From NCBI GenBank assembly GCA_028065135.1, contig JAPTWR010000099.1:7418-13656 (forward strand): 6,239 bases of DNA, written 5' to 3'. Below are positions 1 to 6,239 of the stretch, one piece after another. Made by a program: the position numbers and the translations under genes. The notes under the pieces were generated by a model that ran no database searches, had not been told where the DNA came from, and worked only from the letters and a program-made list of their open reading frames with translations. Every line of letters starts with the position of its first letter. The first letter of the stretch is position 1. The stretch comes from Acidithiobacillus sp. GTDB taxonomy: Bacteria > Pseudomonadota > Gammaproteobacteria > Acidithiobacillales > Acidithiobacillaceae.

Positions 1-1
1 C

Positions 2-130
2 GTGCTACTGCGCAACAACGTCAGTCAGATGATTTATAAACACGCCATTTCCACGGTGGTTCCTGGTCGCGATGTGCGTTTGCCCTTGCCGGAAGCTGAA
101 GGTGAGAGCAGCACCGAAGAAGAGGCCTGA
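2..130 (+). CDS. hfq: RNA chaperone Hfq, C-terminal part (5' end outside window)
   Basis: The reading frame from base 2 gives 42 residues ending at TGA 128-130. It contains the Sm2 signature of Hfq, [10 protein letters not shown], preceded by NNVSQMI, which matches the end of the Sm fold of E. coli Hfq very closely. Hfq is a hexameric RNA chaperone that pairs small RNAs with mRNAs; the Tyr-Lys-His of this motif lies in the proximal uridine-binding pore. After the Sm core there is a short acidic tail (GESSTEEEA), much shorter than the long disordered tail of E. coli Hfq. The start codon, distal-face residues and promoter are outside the window. Placement directly before hflX is the usual proteobacterial arrangement. 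The identification is secure; only completeness is limited by the window edge. Confidence 0.96.
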   Translation: MLLRNNVSQMIYKHAISTVVPGRDVRLPLPEAEGESSTEEEA

Positions 131-153
131 TTCTGGCGAATACCACAGTCGCT

Positions 154-1452
154 GTGGCCGCGCCCCGGGAGAGGATTCTGCTCGTCCATGTGGTATTACA
201 TGGAGAGGCGGATCCCGACGCCGGGGCGGAGTTTTTTCATCTGGCCACCGACAGTGGCGCGGAGGTGTTGGAGCTGCTTTCCGTCCAGCGCGGACGTCCC
301 GATCCTGCGACCTTTCTGGGGCGTGGCAAGGTGGCGGAACTGGCGGAACGAGTTGCAGCATTGTCCGTGGATCTCGTTCTTTTCGACCGGGTTTTGAGCC
401 CTGTGCAGGAGCGCAATCTGGAGGGCGCCCTCCACTGCCGGGTTGTCGACCGGGTAGGTCTCATCCTCGATATTTTTGCGCGGCGGGCGCGGACCCATGA
501 AGGCAAACTGCAGGTGGAGTTGGCGCAACTGACACGCCTTCGCACCCGCCTTATCCGCGGCTGGACCCATCTGGAGCGCCAGCGCGGCGGCATCGGATTG
601 CGGGGGCCGGGTGAAACGCAACTGGAAACGGACCGCCGTCTCATCGGCGAACGCATTCTTTCCCTGCGCGGGCGTCTGATCAAAGTGGCTGCACATCGGG
701 CAACACAGCGGCGGGCGCGGCAGCGGGCACCCCTGCCGACGGTCGCCTTGGTCGGTTATACCAATGCCGGCAAATCCTCCCTCTTCAATATCCTCACCAA
801 AAGTTCCAGCTACGCCGCGGACCGTCTTTTCGCGACCCTCGATCCCGCCATCCGGCGTTTGCAGATAGAGGGGCATGAAGCCATTCTCCTGGCCGATACC
901 GTCGGTTTCTTGCGCGACTTGCCGACCGACTTGATCGCCGCTTTTCGCGCGACACTGGAAGAGGTAAACCAGGCGCAATTACTTCTTCATGTGGTGGACA
1001 GCAGCGCGCCTGATCGCGATGCCCAGATTGCCGCGGTAGATGCGGTGTTGAGGGAAATTGGCGCGGAGGATATCCCCCGCCTGCTGGTACTGAACAAGGT
1101 GGATCTCACCGGAGACGTGCCGGGAAACGTGTATGAGAGCTCTGGCAAACTGGCAGCAGTGCGTGTCAGCGCACGCTCTGGTATCGGCATACCCGAGTTG
1201 CTGCAGGCCGTGACACAACGTGTGGGGCGCTCCATGTTGCGCGCTGATCTGACGCTGATGCCTGAAGAAGGAGCCCTGCGTGCGCGGATACATCGTCTGG
1301 CCAGTGTTATCGATGAGCGTTTCGATGAGCAGGGCAGGATACATCTGACTTTTGACATTGATGGTCTCAACTGGCGGCGCCTGCATACGCAGATGCGCGA
1401 TAGCGGTTGTCAGGCGATGGACGCGCCCCCTACAATACCGGCTGATGGCTGA
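154..1452 (+). CDS. hflX: Ribosome-associated GTPase HflX
   Basis: With the GTG start at 154 the product is 432 aa, close to E. coli HflX (426 aa). HflX binds the 50S subunit and splits stalled or hibernating 70S ribosomes under stress. The N-terminal HflX domain (about residues 5-140) carries FLGRGK, SPVQERNLE and RARTHEGKLQVELAQL. It is followed by the glycine-rich linker GGIGLRGPGETQLETDRR. The GTPase domain is intact: P-loop GYTNAGKS at 201-208, TLDP at 228-231 (switch I), DTVG at 248-251 (G3), NKVD at 314-317 (G4) and SAR at 339-341 (G5). A variable C-terminal domain follows. The gene begins 23 nt after the hfq stop and ends 14 nt before hflK, consistent with one operon. The start is uncertain: GTG 154 has no good Shine-Dalgarno, while the GA-rich end of hfq (AGAGG, 121-125) would suit a CTG at 133, adding 7 residues. 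The HflX core is unaffected. Confidence 0.96.
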   Translation: MAAPRERILLVHVVLHGEADPDAGAEFFHLATDSGAEVLELLSVQRGRPDPATFLGRGKVAELAERVAALSVDLVLFDRVLSPVQERNLEGALHCRVVDRVGLILDIFARRARTHEGKLQVELAQLTRLRTRLIRGWTHLERQRGGIGLRGPGETQLETDRRLIGERILSLRGRLIKVAAHRATQRRARQRAPLPTVALVGYTNAGKSSLFNILTKSSSYAADRLFATLDPAIRRLQIEGHEAILLADTVGFLRDLPTDLIAAFRATLEEVNQAQLLLHVVDSSAPDRDAQIAAVDAVLREIGAEDIPRLLVLNKVDLTGDVPGNVYESSGKLAAVRVSARSGIGIPELLQAVTQRVGRSMLRADLTLMPEEGALRARIHRLASVIDERFDEQGRIHLTFDIDGLNWRRLHTQMRDSGCQAMDAPPTIPADG

Positions 1453-1454
1453 GG

Positions 1455-1460
1455 AAGGAG
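1455..1460 (+). promoter_or_regulatory. Ribosome binding site of hflK
   Basis: AAGGAG lies 6 nt before the ATG at 1467. This near-consensus Shine-Dalgarno fixes the hflK start. It is the strongest ribosome binding site in the window, so hflK need not depend on translation of hflX, which ends just before it. Confidence 0.8.
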
Positions 1461-1466
1461 AGCAGT

Positions 1467-2660
1467 ATGCCGTGGAGTGATCCGGGCGGGAACGGAAACA
1501 AAAACGATAACAACCCCTGGGGACGGCGTCCCGGTGCGCAAAAGCCGGTTTTCGATATCCAGAAAATTACCCGGGAGTTGAAAAAGCTGGGCGGTATTTT
1601 CGGCTCGGGCGGTGGGCGCAGCGGTGGGCCAAAGATGGATTACAAATGGCTGCATCGCCTGCCTTTCCTGGTGATCGCCGTGCTGATCCTGTTCTGGATG
1701 GCTTCCGGCATTTATGTCGTGGGACCGGGTGAAGAAGGCGTGGTACTGCGTTTTGGCAGAGAGGTCGGTATCAGTCAACCCGGTTTACACTACCGCCTCC
1801 CTTTCCCCTTTGAGAGGGTATACTTGCTCAAAGTAGCGCAAAGCCGGCGTCTGGTTCTGGGCTATAGCGGTGCTGCCGACACCCGGAATCCCGGCATGAT
1901 GCTGACCGTCGACGAAAGTGTGGTGGATGTCCGTTTCGCTGTGCAGTATCGCATCACCAATGCGGGACATTACCTGTTTGCTACCGCGAATCCGGATCAG
2001 TTGATTTCCTTTTGTGCGGAATCCGCCATGCGGGAGGTCGTAGGGCGCAGTAAAATCGACAGTCTGCTCACTTCCGGCAAAGGCGCCATTCAGCAACAGG
2101 TGCAGCAAATCACCCAAAACCTGTTGAGCCGTTACCACGCGGGCGTCAGCGTTGATTCGGTCCAACTGTTGGAGGTGACGCCTCCCAAGGTCGTCCAGCC
2201 GGCGTTTGCGGATGTGGTAAAAGCGCGTGAAGACATGGAACGGGCGCGCGATGAAGCGCGGGCCTATGCGAACGCAGTCGTTCCCAAAGCCACGGGGGAG
2301 GCTGCCGCGATGGTGACGAACGCCGAAGGTTATAAACAGCAGGTGGTCGACCGGGCCAAGGGGGACAGCGCACGCTTCACCGATATTCTCCAGGCCTATC
2401 AGAAAAATCCGAAAGTGGTGAGTGAGCGCATGTACTTGCGCACCATGCAGGACATTCTGAGCCATACCCCGAAAGTGATTGTCGAGAGCAAGGGACAGCC
2501 CGTGATAAATCTCCATATGCCTGCCAGGAGTCCTGCGGCGGTCAGCAGCCCGACGAGCTCTGCGGCAGAAACCGCGCCGACCGTATCTGTGGCCCCGCCG
2601 GTCGCACCGACGATCAGTCCGGTGGCGCTGCCGGCCCCTGTGTCAGGAGCCAGTTCATGA
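1467..2660 (+). CDS. hflK: FtsH protease modulator HflK (SPFH/band-7 membrane protein)
   Basis: The 397-aa product is HflK (419 aa in E. coli). HflK and HflC assemble into a large membrane cage enclosing FtsH hexamers and control their access to membrane substrates. The start MPWSDPGGNGN and the Gly/Asn-rich cytoplasmic segment (about 1-60) are typical of HflK. One transmembrane helix spans about 67-85 (FLVIAVLILFWMASGIYVV). The SPFH domain follows, opening with GPGEEGVVLRFGR, and should lie in the periplasm. A charged Ala/Glu-rich helical part (about 250-320, KAREDMERARDEARAYANAVV) fits the coiled-coil wall of the cage. Residues from about 352 to the end form a low-complexity Pro/Ala/Ser/Thr tail that is probably disordered. 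The stop overlaps the hflC start (ATGA), implying coupling and matched stoichiometry. Confidence 0.96.
   Translation: MPWSDPGGNGNKNDNNPWGRRPGAQKPVFDIQKITRELKKLGGIFGSGGGRSGGPKMDYKWLHRLPFLVIAVLILFWMASGIYVVGPGEEGVVLRFGREVGISQPGLHYRLPFPFERVYLLKVAQSRRLVLGYSGAADTRNPGMMLTVDESVVDVRFAVQYRITNAGHYLFATANPDQLISFCAESAMREVVGRSKIDSLLTSGKGAIQQQVQQITQNLLSRYHAGVSVDSVQLLEVTPPKVVQPAFADVVKAREDMERARDEARAYANAVVPKATGEAAAMVTNAEGYKQQVVDRAKGDSARFTDILQAYQKNPKVVSERMYLRTMQDILSHTPKVIVESKGQPVINLHMPARSPAAVSSPTSSAAETAPTVSVAPPVAPTISPVALPAPVSGASS
2645..2649 (+). promoter_or_regulatory. Ribosome binding site of hflC inside the end of hflK
   Basis: AGGAG lies 7 nt before the hflC ATG at 2657 and within the last codons of hflK. 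It supports ATG 2657 as the true start and allows both direct initiation and reinitiation by ribosomes finishing hflK. Confidence 0.7.
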
Positions 2661-3529
2661 AGAACTGGGCCTGGAGTGTGATCATTGCGGTATTGGCGCT
2701 GGTGCTGCTGGCGTCGGCAAGCTTTTATTCCGTATCCATGACCCAGACCGCTGTGGTGCTGCAATTTGGTAAGGCGGTGCGCGTGGTGGAATCCCCCGGG
2801 CTCTATATGAAGTGGCCCATTGCGCAGAATGTGGCTTTTGTCAATAAGAGTCTCTCCAGCTATAGCACGCAGCCGGAATCCTTCTTGACGGCAGGGAAAA
2901 AGCCGGTGCTTATCAGCCTTTTTGCCGAATGGCGAGTAACCGATCCACTGGTTTTCTACGCCCGCCTGCATAACGACGGAACCGCAGGGAGCCGGATTGG
3001 TGATGTGCTGCGTTCTGCGTTGCGGAGCGAGGTCGGCAAGATGACGTTGAAGTCGGTGATACAGGGCCAACGCAGCAAAATGATGGATCCGGTGCTGGCG
3101 GAGGCCAATAAGCGTCTTCAGCCACTGGGAGTGCATCTGGCCGATCTGCGTATTCTGCAGGTGGGGTTGCCCGCGGATGTGCTGCAAGCCGTCTATAAAC
3201 GGATGGAGGCTGAGCGTGTGGAGGAGGCCAATGCCTACCGCTCCGAGGGGGCCGCGGATGCTGCCAAAATCCGCGCTGAGGCGAATAAGGAACAAACCCG
3301 GATTATGGCGGATGCCTACCGGCAGCAGGAAGAGCTGAAGGGGCAGGGAGATGCCGAGGCGGCGTCTATTTATGGTGCCGCCTATGGCAAGGATCCGGCA
3401 TTTTACTCGTTTTATCGCAGTCTGGAGGCGTACCGCCACAGCCTGAGTGACAAAGACGTGCTGGTGCTCAGCCCGGATGCACCATTCTTCCGGTATTTCC
3501 GCCACTCGTTGGAATCGGCAGGCAAATGA
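2657..3529 (+). CDS. hflC: FtsH protease modulator HflC (SPFH/band-7 membrane protein)
   Basis: The 290-aa product is the partner of HflK. It has an N-terminal membrane helix (about 4-23, WAWSVIIAVLALVLLASASF) and then an SPFH domain starting at MTQTAVVLQFGKAVRVVESPGLYMKWPI. The C-terminal helical stretch (about 190-245, rich in AEAN, ADAYRQQEE and GDAEAA) is followed by the conserved HflC end KDPAFYSFYRSLEAYRHSL...VLSPDAPFFRYF. It is shorter than E. coli HflC (334 aa), mainly because it lacks the roughly 40-residue insertion that E. coli has within its SPFH region; this looks like normal family variation, not truncation. It overlaps hflK upstream and hisZ downstream by 4 nt each. No DUF2065 (YjeT-type) gene separates hflC from the next gene, unlike in E. 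coli. Confidence 0.95.
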   Translation: MKNWAWSVIIAVLALVLLASASFYSVSMTQTAVVLQFGKAVRVVESPGLYMKWPIAQNVAFVNKSLSSYSTQPESFLTAGKKPVLISLFAEWRVTDPLVFYARLHNDGTAGSRIGDVLRSALRSEVGKMTLKSVIQGQRSKMMDPVLAEANKRLQPLGVHLADLRILQVGLPADVLQAVYKRMEAERVEEANAYRSEGAADAAKIRAEANKEQTRIMADAYRQQEELKGQGDAEAASIYGAAYGKDPAFYSFYRSLEAYRHSLSDKDVLVLSPDAPFFRYFRHSLESAGK

Positions 3530-4728
3530 CGCGTATCGAAAGCCATCCGGCCTGGTTGCTGCCCAGCGGATTTGAGGATGTTCTCCCTGTACGAACGGAG
3601 GCGCTGGAGCGCTGCCGCCGTGTGTTGCTCGATCTTTACGCGCAATGGGGTTACCGTCAGGTCATTCCCCCCCTCGTAGAACATCTGGAGAGCTTGCTGA
3701 CCGGGAGTGCTGCAGACCTCGACTTACAGACCTGGAAACTGTTGGATCAGGATAGTGGCCGGTTGGTGGGTTTGCGTTCGGATATGACGCCGCAAATGGC
3801 TCGCATAGACGCCCAGACATCTTCTGCAAAGGAGGTCCGGCGTCTGTCTTATGCGGGTACGGTGCTGCGCGCCCGCCCCGATCTGCTCGGTGGGAGCCGT
3901 GCCCCTTTTCAGATGGGCGCCGAACTCTTCGGGGTGGAGGGGGCGGAGGGAGATCTGGAGGTCCTTTCCCTGATGGTGGAGAGCCTCATCCACTGTGCCA
4001 TACCGGATTTGTTGCTGGATATCGGCCACGTGGGTATTTCCCAAACGCTGGCCGATGCGGCAGGCCTGGAAGGCGCTTTACGCGCTGAGCTGTTGCGGCA
4101 TGTCGAGCGCAAGGCGTGGTCGGATGTGCGGACGTGGCTGCAGGAGCATCATTGCGGTATGGAACTGACCGCTGACTTTGATGCCTTGTCCGGCCTGCAG
4201 GGGGATTTCGACGTATTGGAGCAGGCACGCCGGTATCTGGGGCATTACCCCGCCGTTCGTGCCGCCCTGGATGACCTGCAGCGCGTATGGTCGGTATTAC
4301 GGGCACGTTACCCAGACCTGGCGATTCAATGCGACCTCTCGGAGATTCACGGACATCGCTATCATACGGGCCTGCTGTTTTCGCTGTTCGGTCCGCAGCG
4401 CGGTGAGGCGTTGGCCAGTGGCGGGCGCTATGATGACATCGGTGCCGCCTTCGGGCGGCGACGGGCGGCGACGGGCTTCAGTCTGGATATCAAACCGCTG
4501 CTACTGGGACTTCCGGATTCGGGGAGAATAGGGCGGATTTGGGCCCCGGCTGGCATGGACGATCTCTTGTGGCAGTCCATACAGGAGCACCGCCGAGCTG
4601 GTTTTGTGGTTTTACAGGATCTGCTGCGTCAGGATGCGCCGAGTCCGCAGAGCTTGCGGGCACAGGGATTTGACGCCGTCCTGATCCAGGAAGCAACGGG
4701 TTGGAAAGTACAGCGTCTCGACTCGTGA
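3526..4728 (+). CDS. hisZ: ATP phosphoribosyltransferase regulatory subunit HisZ
   Basis: This 400-aa protein is a paralogue of the histidyl-tRNA synthetase catalytic domain. HisZ forms a hetero-octamer with the short HisG, which catalyses the first step of histidine synthesis (ATP + PRPP to phosphoribosyl-ATP), and confers histidine feedback control. Class II synthetase-like motifs are visible: motif 1 region about 25-52 (CRRVLLDLYAQWGYRQVIPP), RSDMTPQMAR at 84-93, motif 2 remnant RLSYAGTVLRA at 106-116, and motif 3-like GGRYDDIG at 299-306 followed by ATGFSLDIKPL. The HisRS histidine-binding loop is replaced by SEIHGHRYHTG (272-282), and there is no standard HisRS anticodon-binding domain, only a short C-terminal segment after about 330. 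This excludes HisS. The start overlaps the hflC stop (ATGA) with only a weak Shine-Dalgarno, suggesting coupling. A short HisG must be encoded elsewhere. Confidence 0.94.
   Translation: MTRIESHPAWLLPSGFEDVLPVRTEALERCRRVLLDLYAQWGYRQVIPPLVEHLESLLTGSAADLDLQTWKLLDQDSGRLVGLRSDMTPQMARIDAQTSSAKEVRRLSYAGTVLRARPDLLGGSRAPFQMGAELFGVEGAEGDLEVLSLMVESLIHCAIPDLLLDIGHVGISQTLADAAGLEGALRAELLRHVERKAWSDVRTWLQEHHCGMELTADFDALSGLQGDFDVLEQARRYLGHYPAVRAALDDLQRVWSVLRARYPDLAIQCDLSEIHGHRYHTGLLFSLFGPQRGEALASGGRYDDIGAAFGRRRAATGFSLDIKPLLLGLPDSGRIGRIWAPAGMDDLLWQSIQEHRRAGFVVLQDLLRQDAPSPQSLRAQGFDAVLIQEATGWKVQRLDS
4452..4476 (+). repeat. 10-bp direct tandem repeat (about 2.5 copies) inside hisZ
   Basis: The unit CGGGCGGCGA occurs at 4452-4461 and 4462-4471, followed by a half copy CGGGC at 4472-4476. 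It encodes the Arg/Ala-rich GRRRAAT part of the motif 3-like region of HisZ. The unit is not a multiple of three, so gain or loss of one copy would frameshift the last quarter of hisZ. It may simply reflect GC-rich codons. Confidence 0.75.
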
Positions 4729-6066
<1,338 letters not shown>

Positions 6067-6080
6067 CGCAGCCGGGCAAT

Positions 6081-6117
6081 AAAAAAGGGCAGACCGTTTG
6101 GTCTACCCTTTGTTTTT
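6081..6117. terminator. Bidirectional intrinsic terminator between purA and tRNA-Leu
   Basis: AAAGGGCAGACC (6084-6095) pairs with GGTCTACCCTTT (6100-6111) around a 4-nt GTTT loop. The stem has 11 pairs and a single C-A mismatch (6090/6105). On the + strand it is followed by GTTTTT, ending purA transcripts 18 nt after the stop codon. On the - strand the A-run at 6081-6086 becomes six T's, ending the tRNA-Leu transcript. One hairpin therefore serves both convergent units. The stem is strong and both T-tracts are visible directly. Confidence 0.88.
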
Positions 6118-6203
6118 GGTACCGGGGACTGGATTCGAACCAGCACAAGCTTTCGCTCACTAGGACCTGAACCTAGCGCGTCTACCAATTCCGCCACCTC
6201 GGC
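6117..6203 (-). tRNA. leuT: tRNA-Leu, anticodon CAG
   Basis: The reverse complement is an 87-nt class II tRNA beginning GCCGAGGTGGCGGAATTGG and ending with an encoded CCA. The anticodon stem-loop is CTAGG-TTCAGGT-CCTAG, giving anticodon CAG, which reads CUG leucine codons. The long variable arm forms a 4-bp stem (GAGC/GCTT, one G-T pair) capped by GAAA. The T arm is GCTGG-TTCGAAT-CCAGT. A73, the leucine discriminator base, is present. The acceptor stem is imperfect: G1-U72 is a wobble and A5 faces C68, while the other five pairs are Watson-Crick; the first T-stem pair is also G-U. The gene is convergent with purA and its CCA is only 5 nt from the terminator stem. The amino acid and anticodon are clear; the gene symbol is a guess by convention. 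Confidence 0.93.
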
Positions 6204-6212
6204 GTGGATGGA

Positions 6213-6239
6213 ATCATCATTTATTAAGGAGCATTTGTC
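6213..6239 (-). promoter_or_regulatory. Candidate promoter of tRNA-Leu
   Basis: Read on the - strand, GACA at the window edge (6239-6236) could be the end of a TTGACA -35 box whose first two bases lie outside. After 17 nt comes GATGAT (6218-6213, 4 of 6 matches to TATAAT). It ends 9 nt before tRNA position 1, which would give a leader of only a few bases. An alternative -10 is TAATAA (6226-6221). The -35 is incomplete, so this is tentative. Confidence 0.35.
6226..6231 (+). promoter_or_regulatory. Possible ribosome binding site for a gene starting beyond the window
   Basis: AAGGAG in an AT-rich context lies 8 nt before the end of the window, with no ATG or GTG after it inside the window. A + strand gene starting at or just after 6239 would be well spaced. 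In related genomes, as I recall them, purA and tRNA-Leu are followed by rnr (RNase R). That identity is only a guess from gene order. Confidence 0.35.

Noticed and set aside
196..978. 260-aa open frame on the - strand opposite hflX
   Set aside because: It overlaps the conserved HflX N-terminal and GTPase coding sequence, shows no known motif, and is explained by codon bias on the sense strand.
1785..2516. 243-aa open frame on the - strand opposite hflK
   Set aside because: It is antisense to the SPFH domain, with no recognisable protein features or independent ribosome binding site that I could support.
2399..3505. 368-aa open frame on the - strand opposite hflC and the end of hflK
   Set aside because: It lies antisense to two clearly recognisable SPFH genes, has no recognisable domain, and its composition fits a GC-rich shadow frame.
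3526..4728. Reading the HisRS-like gene as hisS (histidyl-tRNA synthetase)
   Set aside because: The HisRS histidine-binding loop is altered and the anticodon-binding domain is missing, while the gene position next to purA is that of hisZ.

Overview
This window is an ordinary, compact housekeeping stretch of a proteobacterial chromosome. All protein genes lie on the + strand in the order hfq (3' end only), hflX, hflK, hflC, hisZ, purA. A tRNA-Leu(CAG) gene follows on the - strand. This order, with hisZ between hflC and purA and a tRNA-Leu after purA, is what I know from beta- and gammaproteobacteria that use the short HisG plus HisZ form of ATP phosphoribosyltransferase. The GC-rich coding sequence and the look of the proteins fit Acidithiobacillus or a relative. 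That genus assignment is an impression, not a search result.

Layout. Positions 2-130 encode the last 42 residues of Hfq. After a 23-nt gap comes hflX, a ribosome-binding GTPase with all its G motifs intact. hflK follows with a strong Shine-Dalgarno. hflK/hflC and hflC/hisZ each overlap by the 4-nt ATGA arrangement, so those three are probably translationally coupled. A 42-nt AT-rich gap with no recognisable terminator separates hisZ from purA, which starts at a GTG with its own Shine-Dalgarno. purA is followed by a hairpin with poly-T tracts on both strands. It should end the operon from the left and the tRNA-Leu transcript from the right. The last 36 bases hold a candidate tRNA promoter on the - strand and an AAGGAG on the + strand that may serve a gene starting just beyond the window.

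How the genes fit together. Hfq (sRNA chaperone), HflX (ribosome splitting and rescue) and HflK/HflC (membrane SPFH partners of the FtsH protease) are post-transcriptional and quality-control functions. HisZ (histidine pathway entry, with HisG encoded elsewhere) and PurA (AMP synthesis) are linked metabolically, because ATP phosphoribosyltransferase consumes ATP and PRPP, and histidine and purine synthesis share AICAR.

I found no mobile element, CRISPR array, riboswitch or novel system. The points most worth a second look are the imperfect acceptor stem of the tRNA-Leu, the shared bidirectional terminator, and the uncertain start codon of hflX.
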